Shown here in pieces: positions 37,261 to 47,458 of a stretch of DNA of 64,000 nucleotides. This DNA is from Pseudomonas sp. PD9R. GTDB lineage: Bacteria; Pseudomonadota; Gammaproteobacteria; Pseudomonadales; Pseudomonadaceae. A program made the position numbers and the translations under genes. The stretch covers positions 603,679 through 667,678 of the forward strand of contig NZ_JAHTMR010000002.1 in NCBI RefSeq assembly GCF_019200975.1, given 5' to 3'. The first letter of the stretch is position 1. Every line of letters starts with the position of its first letter. The notes beneath the pieces were generated by a model that was given only the letters and a program-made list of their open reading frames with translations, was not told the origin of the DNA and ran no database searches.

Positions 37261-38250
37261 ATGACCGACGAATGGAAGGCGCCCGTCAAGGCGAGCGCAG
37301 AGAGCGGTGACGAGAAGAGCTGGAAGCTGTTGGAAAAAACGCTGCTGGCCGGTGTGCAGGAGCAGCGTCGGTCCCGTCGCTGGGGGATTTTCTTCAAGCT
37401 GCTGACCTTTGTGTACCTGTTTGCCGCGTTGCTCCTGTTCACGCCACTGATGGACATGGAAAAGGCTGCGACCCGTAGCGCCCACTACACGGCACTGATC
37501 GACGTGACCGGCATGATCGCCGACAAGGAGCCTGCCAGCGCCGATAACATCGTTGGCAGCCTGCGTGCGGCCTTCGAGGATGAGAAGGTCAAGGGTGTCA
37601 TCTTGCGTATCAATAGCCCGGGTGGCAGCCCGGTACAGTCCGGGTACGTCTATGACGAGATTCGCCGGTTGCGCGGTCTGCATCCGGATACCAAGCTTTA
37701 TGCGGTGATTTCGGATCTGGGGGCTTCCGGGGCGTATTACATCGCCAGTGCGGCTGATCAGATTTATGCCGACAAGGCAAGCCTGGTGGGCTCCATCGGC
37801 GTAACAGCAGCCGGTTACGGCTTCGTCGGCACCATGGAGAAACTGGGTGTCGAACGTCGCACCTATACCTCTGGCGAGCACAAATCGTTCCTCGATCCAT
37901 TTCAGCCGCAGAAGCCTGAAGAAACCGCGTTCTGGCAGGGTGTGCTCGACACAACCCATAAGCAGTTCATCAACAGCGTCAAGCAGGGTCGTGGCGATCG
38001 CTTGAAAGACAAAGAGCATCCGGAGCTGTTTTCCGGGCTTGTCTGGAATGGCGAGCAGGCGTTGCCGCTGGGGTTGATCGATGGGTTGGGCAATGCCAGT
38101 TCGGTTGCGCGTGATGTGATCGGCGAAAAAGAGCTGGTGGATTTCACGGTTCAGGAATCACCATTCGATCGCTTCTCGAAAAAGCTCGGGGCTAGCGTGG
38201 CTGAGCATTTGGCGATGTGGATGGGGTTTAACGGCCCGTCGTTGCGCTGA
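37261..38250 (+). CDS. sppA: S49-family signal peptide peptidase SppA (short form)
   Basis: 329 aa. One membrane helix (about residues 44-62), then the ClpP-like S49 fold. NSPGGSPVQSGYVYDEI leads to the nucleophile Ser in DLGASGAYYIASAAD (about residue 160); the general-base Lys is probably in SGEHKSFLDPF (about 206). The short form forms an octamer on the periplasmic face and degrades cleaved signal peptides. Third gene of the rluC operon; a palindromic repeat follows. Confidence 0.94.
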   Translation: MTDEWKAPVKASAESGDEKSWKLLEKTLLAGVQEQRRSRRWGIFFKLLTFVYLFAALLLFTPLMDMEKAATRSAHYTALIDVTGMIADKEPASADNIVGSLRAAFEDEKVKGVILRINSPGGSPVQSGYVYDEIRRLRGLHPDTKLYAVISDLGASGAYYIASAADQIYADKASLVGSIGVTAAGYGFVGTMEKLGVERRTYTSGEHKSFLDPFQPQKPEETAFWQGVLDTTHKQFINSVKQGRGDRLKDKEHPELFSGLVWNGEQALPLGLIDGLGNASSVARDVIGEKELVDFTVQESPFDRFSKKLGASVAEHLAMWMGFNGPSLR

Positions 38251-38273
38251 TTCGGGCGGGTTTATTCAAGATC

Positions 38274-38341
38274 AAAAGATCGCAGCCTTCGGCAGCTCCT
38301 ACATGGATTTCGTGTGGAGTTGCCGAAGGCTGCGATCTTTT
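38274..38341. repeat. Dispersed palindromic repeat, copy 6
   Basis: AAAAGATCGCAGCCTTCGGC / TGCCGAAGGCTGCGATCTTT arms between the convergent sppA and Maf-family genes, six bases from the latter's stop. Confidence 0.9.
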
Positions 38342-38346
38342 GCTTT

Positions 38347-38925
38347 TCAGGGTGTCTGCACGCCTTCGGCGAGCAGCATGTCCACCAGGCGGATCAGCGG
38401 CAGGCCTACCAGGCTGGTGGCGTCCGGGCCTTCGGTGCTTTGAAACAGGCTCACGCCCAAGCCTTCGGCCTTGAAGCTGCCGGCGCAGTCGTAAGGCTGT
38501 TCGGTGCGCAGGTAGCGTTCGATGCGTGCTGTATCGAGTGTGCGCATGTGTACGGTGAAAGGCACGCAGTCGACTTGGCAGTGGCCGGTCTGGCTATTGA
38601 GCAGCGCCAGGCCGGTCAGGAAGGTGACACTGGTGCCGCTGGATGCCAGTAATTGTTCGCGGGCGTTTTCGAAGGTGTGAGGCTTGCCGATAATTCTGTC
38701 CTCGAGGACGGCGACCTGGTCGGAACCGATGATCAGATGATTGCCGTGGATGCCGGCCAGTGCGCGTGCTTTTTCCTCGGCGAGGCGTTTGACCAGATCA
38801 ATGGCAGTCTCGCCAGGGCGATGACTTTCGTCGATGTCTGGCGAGCTGCAAGTGAACGGCAGCTGCAAGCGGGCCAGCAATTCCCTGCGATAGACCGAGC
38901 TGGAAGCGAGTAATAAAGGCAGCAT
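38347..38925 (-). CDS. yceF: Maf-family nucleotide pyrophosphatase (YceF type, m7GTP)
   Basis: 192 aa from the ATG at 38925. The Maf signature ASSSVYRRELLARL is at the N-terminus, followed by DIDESHRPGE and GSDQVAVLEDRIIGKP. It hydrolyses a non-canonical NTP; the YceF sub-branch acts on 7-methyl-GTP, chosen here because the gene is divergent from yceD-rpmF exactly as E. coli yceF is. A longer frame upstream overlaps the yceD promoter and is not used. Confidence 0.93.
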   Translation of the reverse strand: MLPLLLASSSVYRRELLARLQLPFTCSSPDIDESHRPGETAIDLVKRLAEEKARALAGIHGNHLIIGSDQVAVLEDRIIGKPHTFENAREQLLASSGTSVTFLTGLALLNSQTGHCQVDCVPFTVHMRTLDTARIERYLRTEQPYDCAGSFKAEGLGVSLFQSTEGPDATSLVGLPLIRLVDMLLAEGVQTP

Positions 38926-38993
38926 GGGCAACTCCAAATGGCAGGCGAGAATTCTAGCGGGGCTTCCAAGTGACGGACAGGGCTGAATTTCCT

Positions 38994-39021
38994 TTGACAT
39001 GGGCGGGTGCATCCCTATAAT
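38994..39021 (+). promoter_or_regulatory. Consensus sigma-70 promoter of yceD-rpmF
   Basis: Perfect -35 TTGACA (38994-38999) and perfect -10 TATAAT (39016-39021), 16-bp spacer. The expected start is about 39028, only a few bases before the yceD ATG at 39031, so the mRNA would be leaderless or nearly so. Confidence 0.85.
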
Positions 39022-39030
39022 GCTGCGCCT

Positions 39031-39558
39031 ATGTTGAATGACCCGATTCCACCTCACGTTGACCCGCGCAAATTGGCTGATCGTGGCACCACCCTTCAAG
39101 GTGAAATGCTGCTGGCCGATTTGAAGAGACTCTGCGACCCGCTTTCCGACAATGTCGGTACGGTGCAGGCTAAATTCGTTTTTGAACGAGATGAACGTAA
39201 ATCTGTGGTCATCCACAGCTTTATCGACACCGAAGTCAAAATGGTTTGCCAGCGTTGTCTTGAGCTGGTCACCCTGCCGATCCATAGCGAGTGCAGTTAT
39301 GCTGTGGTGAAGGAGGGTGCGAATACCCAGTCGTTGCCGAAAGGTTATGACGTGCTGGAACTGGGCGAAGATCCTTTGGATCTGCAGTCACTGATCGAGG
39401 AGGAGCTTCTGCTCGCCTTGCCCATTGTGCCTGCTCATCATCCGGAAGAATGCCAGCAGCCGGCGGGAGCAGATGAGCCCGAACCGAGCGAGGACGAGGT
39501 AACGCGGTCCAACCCGTTCAGTGTATTGGCGCAGTTAAAGCGTGACCCAAACGTTTAG
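39031..39558 (+). CDS. yceD: YceD-family protein (23S rRNA accumulation)
   Basis: 175 aa from the ATG at 39031 (MLNDPIPPHVDPRKLADRG). The conserved CQRCLE pair (about residues 76-81) and the acidic segment ELGEDPLDLQSLIEEELLLALP are the DUF177 hallmarks. The product helps 23S rRNA accumulation. Operon with rpmF 13 bp downstream. An in-frame ATG at 39007 would fall on the promoter and is rejected. Confidence 0.94.
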   Translation: MLNDPIPPHVDPRKLADRGTTLQGEMLLADLKRLCDPLSDNVGTVQAKFVFERDERKSVVIHSFIDTEVKMVCQRCLELVTLPIHSECSYAVVKEGANTQSLPKGYDVLELGEDPLDLQSLIEEELLLALPIVPAHHPEECQQPAGADEPEPSEDEVTRSNPFSVLAQLKRDPNV

Positions 39559-39571
39559 GAGTTAATCAATT

Positions 39572-39754
39572 ATGGCTGTTCAGCAGAACAAAAAATCCCG
39601 CTCTGCCCGTGACATGCGCCGTTCGCACGACGCTCTCGAGGCTAGCACCCTGTCTGTAGAAAAAACCACCGGTGAAGTTCACCTGCGTCACCACGTATCG
39701 CCAGAAGGCGTATACCGTGGCCGTAAAGTGATCGACAAGGGCGCTGACGAGTAA
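39572..39754 (+). CDS. rpmF: Ribosomal protein L32
   Basis: 60 aa, basic N-terminus ([20 protein letters not shown]) and conserved [18 protein letters not shown]. The zinc-binding cysteines of many L32 are absent, as usual for this C-minus type. Good ribosome site (TAGGAGTTAATC). plsX follows four bases after its stop. Confidence 0.98.
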
Positions 39755-39758
39755 TCAC

Positions 39759-40769
39759 TTGTCCGCTCAAGTCATCGCGATTGACGCAATGGGCGGGGAC
39801 TTCGGTCCCCGCAGCATTGTTCAGGCCAGCATTGCTTGCCTGTCTGCTACGCCCTCGCTGTACCTGACCCTCGTCGGTCAACCCTCCCTCCTTGAAGAAT
39901 TGATCGCTGGCCAATCGGCTGTAGATCGCGCGCGCCTGTCGATTGCTCCGGCGTCCGAAGTCATCGCCGTGGACGAAAAACCATCCCAGGCCCTGCGTGG
40001 CAAGCCTGACTCGTCGATGCGCTTGGCGCTTGAGTTGTTGCGTGATGGCAAGGTCCAGGCCTGTGTCAGTGCCGGTAACACCGGTGCGCTGATGGCGCTG
40101 TCGCGGTTTGTGCTCAAGACCCTGCCGGGTATTGATCGACCGGCCATGGTCGCGGCGATTCCGACGCAGAAGGGTTACTGCCAGTTGCTCGATCTGGGCG
40201 CCAATGTCGATTGCAGTGCTGAACACCTGTTGCAGTTTGCGGTGATGGGCTCGGTAGCTGCGGAAACCCTGGGCATCGTTCGACCGCGCGTGGCGTTGCT
40301 TAATATCGGCACCGAAGACATCAAGGGCAATCAGCAGGTCAAGCTGGCTGCAACCCTGTTGCAGGCGGCCCGTGGCATCAACTACATCGGCTTTGTCGAA
40401 GGTGATGGTTTATATCGCGGTGAGGCGGACGTGGTGGTGTGCGACGGCTTTGTCGGTAATATCCTGCTCAAGTCCAGTGAAGGCCTGGCAACCATGATTG
40501 CCGGGCGCATCGAGGCGTTGTTCAGGAAAAATGTCGCATCGCGCATGGTCGGCGCATTGGCCTTGCCGCTGATGAAGCGCCTGCAAGCCGATCTGGCCCC
40601 GGCTCGGCATAACGGTGCGAGCTTCCTCGGGTTGCAGGGAATTGTAGTGAAAAGCCACGGTTCTGCCGGGGTGCAGGGTTTCCAGAGTGCCATTCAGCGT
40701 GCCCTGATCGAGATCCAGGAAAACCTTCCGGAACGCATTCACGGTCGTCTGGAGGATTTGTTGCTTTAG
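39759..40769 (+). CDS. plsX: Phosphate acyltransferase PlsX
   Basis: 336 aa from a TTG at 39759 (read [17 protein letters not shown]). Makes acyl-phosphate from acyl-ACP for phospholipid synthesis; peripheral membrane protein. Family motifs [26 protein letters not shown] and [13 protein letters not shown]. Belongs to the rpmF-fab transcription unit. The TTG start is accepted because the next ATG would remove the conserved N-terminal strand. Confidence 0.95.
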   Translation: MSAQVIAIDAMGGDFGPRSIVQASIACLSATPSLYLTLVGQPSLLEELIAGQSAVDRARLSIAPASEVIAVDEKPSQALRGKPDSSMRLALELLRDGKVQACVSAGNTGALMALSRFVLKTLPGIDRPAMVAAIPTQKGYCQLLDLGANVDCSAEHLLQFAVMGSVAAETLGIVRPRVALLNIGTEDIKGNQQVKLAATLLQAARGINYIGFVEGDGLYRGEADVVVCDGFVGNILLKSSEGLATMIAGRIEALFRKNVASRMVGALALPLMKRLQADLAPARHNGASFLGLQGIVVKSHGSAGVQGFQSAIQRALIEIQENLPERIHGRLEDLLL

Positions 40770-40895
40770 GCGTTTTCGTCGGACAATGCTTAAATGTGAC
40801 CGCTTAGTTCAATTGGCCATCCAACTGTCAGTTTCTTGCGTCCCCCACAGCGGGACGTCAATTCTCCGACGACAAGATCATTAGGGGCTTGTTAC

Positions 40896-41834
40896 ATGTC
40901 TGCTTCCCTCGCATTCGTCTTTCCAGGGCAAGGTTCGCAGTCCCTCGGCATGCTGGCCGAGTTGGGCGCGCAACATCCAGTTGTCCTCGAAACATTCAAA
41001 GAAGCTTCCGATGCTCTGGGTTACGACCTGTGGGCACTGACCCAGCAAGGGCCGGAAGAGCAACTCAATCAAACCGATAAAACCCAGCCGGCCATTCTGA
41101 CCGCTTCGATTGCCCTGTGGCGTCTGTGGCTGGCTGAAGGCGGTGCGCGTCCGGCTTACGTTGCCGGTCACAGCCTGGGCGAATACAGCGCGCTGGTCGC
41201 GGCGGGCAGCCTGAGCCTGGGCGACGCAGTGAAACTGGTGGAGCGTCGTGGTCAGTTGATGCAGGAAGCCGTTCCGGCCGGGCAGGGCGGCATGGCCGCC
41301 ATCCTCGGTCTGGAGGATGCTGACGTGCTGGCAGCCTGTGTCGAAGCGGCGCAAGGCGAAGTGGTCAGCGCGGTGAACTTCAACTCGCCGGGCCAAGTGG
41401 TTATCGCCGGTGCCAAGGCTGCGGTCGAGCGCGCCATCGAAGGCTGCAAGGCGCGTGGTGCCAAGCGCGCCATGCCCTTGCCGGTCAGCGTACCGTCTCA
41501 CTGCGAACTGATGCGCCCGGCGGCCGAACGCTTTGCCGAGTCGATCGCCTCGATCGACTGGAAGGCGCCGCAGATTCCTGTGGTCCAGAATGTCAGTGCC
41601 GCTGTGCCGGCCGATCTGGAAACACTCAAGCGCGATCTGCTTGAGCAGCTCTACAAGCCTGTGCGCTGGGTCGAATCGGTCCAGGCGCTGGCAGCCAAGG
41701 GCGCGACTCAATTGATCGAATGTGGTCCGGGCAAAGTACTGGCCGGTCTGAACAAGCGCTGCGCCGAAGGCGTATCGACATCCAACCTAAACACCCCAGA
41801 CGCTTTCGCTGCCGCCCGCGCAGCGTTGGCCTGA
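40896..41834 (+). CDS. fabD: Malonyl-CoA:ACP transacylase
   Basis: 312 aa from the ATG at 40896. N-terminal FVFPGQGSQSLGM, nucleophile S93 in AGHSLGEYSALV, catalytic His in SVPSHCELM and the C-terminal ECGPGKVLAGL. Loads malonate onto ACP. The in-frame extension to 40836 has no ribosome site. Followed by fabG after 16 bp. Confidence 0.97.
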   Translation: MSASLAFVFPGQGSQSLGMLAELGAQHPVVLETFKEASDALGYDLWALTQQGPEEQLNQTDKTQPAILTASIALWRLWLAEGGARPAYVAGHSLGEYSALVAAGSLSLGDAVKLVERRGQLMQEAVPAGQGGMAAILGLEDADVLAACVEAAQGEVVSAVNFNSPGQVVIAGAKAAVERAIEGCKARGAKRAMPLPVSVPSHCELMRPAAERFAESIASIDWKAPQIPVVQNVSAAVPADLETLKRDLLEQLYKPVRWVESVQALAAKGATQLIECGPGKVLAGLNKRCAEGVSTSNLNTPDAFAAARAALA

Positions 41835-41850
41835 ATCAGGAGAAGCTTGC

Positions 41851-42594
41851 ATGAGTCTGCAAGGTAAAGTTGCACTGGTCACCGGCGCAAGCCGCGGTAT
41901 CGGCCAGGCTATCGCCCTGGAACTGGGTCGTCAGGGCGCCATCGTTGTTGGCACCGCGACCTCCGCGTCTGGCGCAGAGCGCATTGCCGCCACCCTGAAG
42001 GAAAACGGTATTCAGGGTACTGGCCTGGAACTCAATGTCACCAGCGACGAGTCCGTGGCGGCTGTCCTGGCAAGCATTCAGGAGCAGTTCGGTGCGCCGG
42101 CGATTCTGGTCAATAACGCCGGCATCACCCGCGATAACCTGATGATGCGCATGAAAGACGACGAGTGGCATGACGTTGTCGATACCAACCTGAACAGTCT
42201 GTTCCGCCTGTCCAAGGGCGTTTTGCGTGGTATGACCAAAGCCCGTTGGGGACGAATTATCAGTATTGGCTCGGTTGTGGGTGCCATGGGCAACGCAGGC
42301 CAAGTAAACTACGCTGCCGCCAAGGCCGGTCTGGAAGGTTTCAGCCGTGCACTGGCGCGTGAAGTCGGTTCGCGATCGATTACGGTAAACTCGGTGGCCC
42401 CAGGGTTCATCGACACCGATATGACCCGCGAACTGCCCGAGGCACAGCGTGAAGCCTTGCAGACGCAAATTCCGCTGGGTCGTTTGGGGCAAGCACAAGA
42501 GATCGCGTCTGTGGTCGCTTTTCTTGCATCCGACGGTGCGGCATACGTTACTGGGGCTACAATCCCGGTGAACGGCGGGATGTACATGAGTTAA
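41851..42594 (+). CDS. fabG: 3-oxoacyl-ACP reductase
   Basis: 247 aa SDR. TGASRGIG cofactor motif (11-18), NNAG, catalytic Y154 and K158 (YAAAK) with Ser in SIGSVVG, and C-terminal NGGMYMS. NADPH-dependent reduction of the beta-ketoacyl group in each elongation round. GGAG ribosome site before the ATG. Confidence 0.97.
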   Translation: MSLQGKVALVTGASRGIGQAIALELGRQGAIVVGTATSASGAERIAATLKENGIQGTGLELNVTSDESVAAVLASIQEQFGAPAILVNNAGITRDNLMMRMKDDEWHDVVDTNLNSLFRLSKGVLRGMTKARWGRIISIGSVVGAMGNAGQVNYAAAKAGLEGFSRALAREVGSRSITVNSVAPGFIDTDMTRELPEAQREALQTQIPLGRLGQAQEIASVVAFLASDGAAYVTGATIPVNGGMYMS

Positions 42595-42705
42595 ATGTGA
42601 CGGATTGCTTCAAAAAAATGTCATACGAGCTGTCTAAAATCCGTTATAAAGCTGCAATCTATTTATAGGCAGAGGGTCGCAGGGTTTGAGGAGTGAAGCT
42701 TTCAG

Positions 42706-42733
42706 TTGAAAAGCTGAAAAGTCTTTCTATACA
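42706..42733 (+). promoter_or_regulatory. Predicted acpP promoter
   Basis: -35 TTGAAA (42706-42711) and -10 TATACA (42728-42733), 16-bp spacer, about 52 bp before the acpP ATG. A separate promoter would explain high ACP levels relative to fabG. Confidence 0.6.
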
Positions 42734-42785
42734 CTTACCCACTGGCCAGCTGCCTGAATTTGTCCATTAGGAGTGAAAACAAGGT

Positions 42786-43022
42786 ATGAGCACCATCGAA
42801 GAGCGCGTCAAGAAAATCGTTGCTGAGCAACTGGGCGTTAAAGAAGAAGAAGTGGTCAACACTGCTTCCTTCGTTGAAGACCTGGGTGCCGACTCCCTTG
42901 ACACCGTTGAGCTGGTGATGGCTCTGGAAGAGGAATTCGAGACCGAAATCCCTGACGAAGAAGCTGAGAAGATCACTACTGTACAAGCTGCAATCGATTA
43001 CGTTACGAACCATCAGGCTTAA
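42786..43022 (+). CDS. acpP: Acyl carrier protein
   Basis: 78 aa, very acidic. Phosphopantetheine site S37 in [18 protein letters not shown]. Carries acyl chains for fatty acid and lipid A synthesis. It has its own predicted promoter and a strong terminator, which partly insulates it from fabF. Confidence 0.98.
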   Translation: MSTIEERVKKIVAEQLGVKEEEVVNTASFVEDLGADSLDTVELVMALEEEFETEIPDEEAEKITTVQAAIDYVTNHQA

Positions 43023-43051
43023 TAGCTTGTAATCGTTGCTTGCTGTCATGG

Positions 43052-43088
43052 AAAAACCGCACTGCCATCACGGCGTGCGGTTTTTTCT
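43052..43088 (+). terminator. Rho-independent terminator after acpP
   Basis: AAAAACCGCACTGCC-ATCA-CGGCGTGCGGTTTTTTC: imperfect GC stem with a T-run, 30 bp after the acpP stop. Read-through would still feed fabF. Confidence 0.88.
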
Positions 43089-43131
43089 TTAGGCCTGATG
43101 CAAAGTCGTCATTTGAAAAAAGGAGAGTGCT

Positions 43132-44376
43132 GTGTCGCGTAGACGCGTCGTAGTCACCGGTATGGGTATGTTGTCGCCACTGGGCACTGATGTGCCAAGC
43201 AGCTGGCAGGGCATTCTGGCTGGCCGCAGTGGCATTGGTCTGATCGAACACACCGACCTTTCTGCCTATTCCACCCGTTTTGGCGGCTCGGTAAAGGGCT
43301 TCAATGTCGAGGAATACCTGTCGGTCAAGGAAGCGCGCAAGCTCGACCTGTTCATTCAGTACGGTCTGGCCGCAGGTTTTCAGGCAGTACGCAATTCCGG
43401 TCTGGAAGTCACTGACGCCAACCGTGAGCGCATTGGCGTGGCCATGGGCTCGGGCATTGGCGGACTGACCAATATCGAAGAAACCAGCCGTACGCTGCAT
43501 GATTCCGGCCCACGACGGATTTCTCCGTTTTTCGTGCCTGGCTCGATCATCAATATGATTTCCGGTTTCCTGTCCATTCACTTGGGTGCACAGGGACCTA
43601 ACTACGCTATCGCCACGGCCTGTACCACGGGTACGCACTGCATCGGCATGGCTGCGCGCAACATCATGTACGACGAAGCCGACGTGATGATTGCCGGCGG
43701 CTCCGAGATGGCAGCCTGTGGCCTGGGCATGGGTGGCTTTGGTGCCTCGCGCGCACTGTCGACCCGCAACGACGAGCCGACCCGGGCCAGCCGTCCATGG
43801 GACAAGGGCCGTGACGGCTTCGTGCTGTCCGATGGCGCCGGTGCGCTGGTTCTGGAAGAGCTGGAACACGCCAAGGCTCGCGGCGCGACCATCTATGCCG
43901 AGCTGATTGGTTTCGGCACCAGTGGCGACGCCTTCCACATGACTTCGCCTCCGGCCGATGGCGCGGGTGCTGCTCGCTGCATCACCAACGCCTTGCGCGA
44001 CGCCAGGATCAATGGCGATCAAGTGCAGTACGTCAACGCCCACGGTACGTCGACTCCTGCTGGCGACCTCGCGGAAGCCAATGCCATCAAGTCGGTGTTC
44101 GGCGATCACGCCTACAAGCTGGCGGTCAGTTCGACCAAATCCATGACCGGTCACCTGCTGGGTGCCGCAGGTGCGGTCGAAGCGATCTTCAGTGTGCTGG
44201 CGATCAACAGCCAGGTGGCGCCACCGACCATCAACCTTGATGAGCCGGACGAAGGTTGCGATCTCGATTTCGTGCCGCACACCGCGCGCAACATGGATAT
44301 CGATGTGGTTCTGTCCAACTCCTTCGGTTTTGGCGGCACTAACGGCTCGCTGGTGTTCCGCCGGTTCGCAGGCTGA
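43132..44376 (+). CDS. fabF: 3-oxoacyl-ACP synthase II
   Basis: 414 aa, GTG start after a strong AAGGAGAG. Cys-His-His active site: C164 in [12 protein letters not shown], His in [11 protein letters not shown] and His in [13 protein letters not shown]. Elongates acyl-ACP, including palmitoleoyl to cis-vaccenoyl. The stop overlaps the pabC ATG (TGATG). Confidence 0.97.
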   Translation: MSRRRVVVTGMGMLSPLGTDVPSSWQGILAGRSGIGLIEHTDLSAYSTRFGGSVKGFNVEEYLSVKEARKLDLFIQYGLAAGFQAVRNSGLEVTDANRERIGVAMGSGIGGLTNIEETSRTLHDSGPRRISPFFVPGSIINMISGFLSIHLGAQGPNYAIATACTTGTHCIGMAARNIMYDEADVMIAGGSEMAACGLGMGGFGASRALSTRNDEPTRASRPWDKGRDGFVLSDGAGALVLEELEHAKARGATIYAELIGFGTSGDAFHMTSPPADGAGAARCITNALRDARINGDQVQYVNAHGTSTPAGDLAEANAIKSVFGDHAYKLAVSSTKSMTGHLLGAAGAVEAIFSVLAINSQVAPPTINLDEPDEGCDLDFVPHTARNMDIDVVLSNSFGFGGTNGSLVFRRFAG

Positions 44377-45191
44377 TGGACAGCTGGGTCGACGGTCAGC
44401 CGGCTGACGCTTTGTCGCTGAAGGATCGCGGCCTGGCTTATGGCGATGGTCTGTTCGAGACCATTGCTGTGCGCGATGGCTTTCCGGTATTGCTGCATCG
44501 TCATCTTCTGCGCTTGGCCAGGGGATGCCAGCGGTTGTCAATCAACCTCGATCATGAGGCGATGACCACCGAGCTGTTGAACTATGCCGCTGAGCTGGAT
44601 GAAGGCGTACTTAAACTGATCGTCACGCGCGGCGATAGTCTACGTGGCTACGCCTTCGATCCTTCAATCCAGGCCCGGCGAATCCTGGCGGGTAACCCAC
44701 CAGCGGCTTATCCCGCCGCCCATGCCGAGCAGGGGATTCGCCTGTTCCCTTGCGCTACGCGACTTTCCATTCAGCCTCTGCTCGCCGGTCTCAAGCACTT
44801 GAACCGTCTTGAACAAGTCCTCGCCCGCGCCGAATGGCAGGACAGCGAGCACGCCGAAGGCTTGATGCTCGATCTGGCTGGCCGTGTGATCGAAGGCGTG
44901 TTCAGCAACTTGTTCCTGGTGCGAGATGGCGTGTTGATCACCGCCGATCTGAAGCGCTGCGGCGTGGAAGGGGTGATGCGTGCCGAATTATTGTTTCAAG
45001 CCGATTCGTTGGGCATTCCTACACAAGTCACTGACATCACCCTCGAACAGCTGCAATGGGCTGACGAAGTCTTTGTCTGCAACAGCGTGTATGGCATTTG
45101 GCCGGTGCATGCTTATGCCGCACTGAGCTGGCCGGTTGGGCCGCTCACCCGTAAACTCCAAACCATTGCCCGCGCGCTACTGGATGCTTGA
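44376..45191 (+). CDS. pabC: Aminodeoxychorismate lyase
   Basis: 271 aa, fold-type IV PLP enzyme that makes p-aminobenzoate for folate. Motifs LAYGDGLFETI near residue 25, LKHLNRLEQVLAR with the PLP lysine around residue 140, and EGVFSNLFLV. The location between fabF and mltG is standard for gamma-proteobacteria. Confidence 0.95.
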   Translation: MDSWVDGQPADALSLKDRGLAYGDGLFETIAVRDGFPVLLHRHLLRLARGCQRLSINLDHEAMTTELLNYAAELDEGVLKLIVTRGDSLRGYAFDPSIQARRILAGNPPAAYPAAHAEQGIRLFPCATRLSIQPLLAGLKHLNRLEQVLARAEWQDSEHAEGLMLDLAGRVIEGVFSNLFLVRDGVLITADLKRCGVEGVMRAELLFQADSLGIPTQVTDITLEQLQWADEVFVCNSVYGIWPVHAYAALSWPVGPLTRKLQTIARALLDA

Positions 45192-45194
45192 TAC

Positions 45195-46379
45195 GTGAGA
45201 CGTAAATTCTTGCTGCTGCTGGAAACCGGACTGGTTCTGGCAGGGCTGATGTTGGGCGCTTCTGCCTGGAAGATTCATTCGGCGCTGGTGCAGCCGCTGA
45301 ATATTGCTCAGGAAGAACTGCTGGAGGTGCCCAAAGGCACCACACCGACCCGCACCTTTTATCGACTCGAAGCCGATGGCGTCATCAAGGACGCTTTCTG
45401 GCTACGTGTGTATTGGCGCTTCAATCTGCCTAAGCAACCGTTGCACAGCGGCGAATATCGCATGCTTCCCGGTATGACGGTCGAAGGTCTGATCGACCTG
45501 TGGAAGCGCGGCGAAATGGTGCAGTACAGCGTGACGCTGGTCGAAGGCTGGAACTTCCATCAGGTGCGCGCGGCACTGGCCAAAGAAGAAAAACTCGATC
45601 ACACCCTGGAGGGTTTGAGCGACACCCAGGTCATGGACAAACTGGGCCATACCGGGATCTTTCCAGAAGGGCGGTTCTTCCCTGACACCTATCGCTTTGT
45701 GCGTGGCATGACCGATGTCGAGCTGCTGAAAACCGCCTACGACCGTCTCAATGACGTTCTGGCCAAAGAGTGGGACCAGCGTGCGGCCGACGTGCCGTAC
45801 ACCGACCCCTACCAGGCGTTGATCATGGCCTCGCTGGTGGAAAAGGAAACCGGCGTACCACAGGAGCGCGGGCAGATTGCCGGCGTGTTTGTGCGGCGCA
45901 TGGCGATCGGCATGTTGTTGCAGACCGATCCGACGGTGATCTATGGCCTCGGCGACCGTTACAGCGGCAAGTTGACCCGTGCTCATCTCAAGGAGCCGAC
46001 GCCTTACAACACCTACGTGATTGCCGGACTGCCGCCGACCCCGATTGCGATGGTTGGCCGCGAGGCAATCCATGCGGCGCTGAATCCGGTGGCGGGCAAC
46101 AGCCTGTACTTTGTCGCTCGCGGTGATGGCAGTCACGTGTTCTCCGATGATCTGGATGCTCACAACAACGCCGTGCGGGAGTACCAGCTCAAGCGCCGGG
46201 CCGATTACCGTTCAAGCCCGGCACCAGCGGCAGCGTCCGATACGTCCGACGCCCCTGCCCCGGAAGGTCCGGCGCCAATTCCGGCTGCCTCGCCCGATAC
46301 CGCCCCGGAGGCTCTGCCGCAAGTGCCGCCGCAAGAACCTGCACCAGCGCCCGAATCCGAACCGCAAAGCGCGCAATAA
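45195..46379 (+). CDS. mltG: Endolytic murein transglycosylase
   Basis: 394 aa, GTG start. One N-terminal membrane helix (about 5-25), a LysM-like subdomain, then the YceG catalytic domain with the Glu in ASLVEKETGVPQERGQIAGVF and QTDPTVIYGLG. Cleaves nascent glycan strands and sets their length. The C-terminal 50 residues are Pro/Ala/Glu-rich, a low-complexity tail outside the catalytic domain. tmk follows after 19 bp. Confidence 0.95.
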   Translation: MRRKFLLLLETGLVLAGLMLGASAWKIHSALVQPLNIAQEELLEVPKGTTPTRTFYRLEADGVIKDAFWLRVYWRFNLPKQPLHSGEYRMLPGMTVEGLIDLWKRGEMVQYSVTLVEGWNFHQVRAALAKEEKLDHTLEGLSDTQVMDKLGHTGIFPEGRFFPDTYRFVRGMTDVELLKTAYDRLNDVLAKEWDQRAADVPYTDPYQALIMASLVEKETGVPQERGQIAGVFVRRMAIGMLLQTDPTVIYGLGDRYSGKLTRAHLKEPTPYNTYVIAGLPPTPIAMVGREAIHAALNPVAGNSLYFVARGDGSHVFSDDLDAHNNAVREYQLKRRADYRSSPAPAAASDTSDAPAPEGPAPIPAASPDTAPEALPQVPPQEPAPAPESEPQSAQ

Positions 46380-46389
46380 CACTGACTAA

Positions 46390-46941
<552 letters not shown>

Positions 46942-47458
46942 CTAGGCTGTTTGTTGTTCTGAAGACTCTCTACGGCCTCGCAGGAGCGTTTCGTTTAAAA
47001 GTTTAGGCGTGCGTGAGTCTGGAGGCGAAACGGTCCCCTGAGGGGCTCGTGCGGCCTTTAGCGCTTCTGTAGTCGGAATTCAGAATTTCAGTAGGATGGC
47101 GATTCGATTTAGATTCGCTGCGCTCCAAAGGAAACAATTAAAGCTTAAACGCGCTCTAGACGCTTGGGGTCGTCTACCGAGAAAGTATTTCGAGGGAAAT
47201 ATGAACGTCTGCTTTTGACCGATTCTGTTGAAAAAGTCGAACTGTCCAAACTGCCTGATCATTGACTAGTGAAAACGCCTTTTTTGCACGCTGCTACGTG
47301 AAATCCGAGTCCGGAAGCCTCTGCCAAAAGTAAAGATTTCAATCTCGGACGCGTACTTTTCTGAAGCGCAAATCCTGGCCGACTTTTTCAACAGAATCGA
47401 CCGAAAACGGACAGTCGAGTTCATCGAGCTTCATGGTCAACTCTGCTTCTAAGCTACA
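46942..47458. other. Non-coding stretch at the island's left end
   Basis: No gene with coding character on either strand between the TGTAAAC repeats and the MFS stop at 47459. The only structure seen is the 178-bp inverted-repeat element at 47221-47398, listed separately. Confidence 0.6.
47221..47398. repeat. 178-bp element bounded by perfect 19-bp inverted repeats
   Basis: GATTCTGTTGAAAAAGTCG at 47221-47239 and its exact complement at 47380-47398. The 140 bp between have no ORF. This is the size and layout of a MITE or of an internally deleted IS; I recall similar GTTGAAAAAGT ends beside transposases in pseudomonads but cannot name the IS family. No clear target duplication is visible. Confidence 0.6.
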
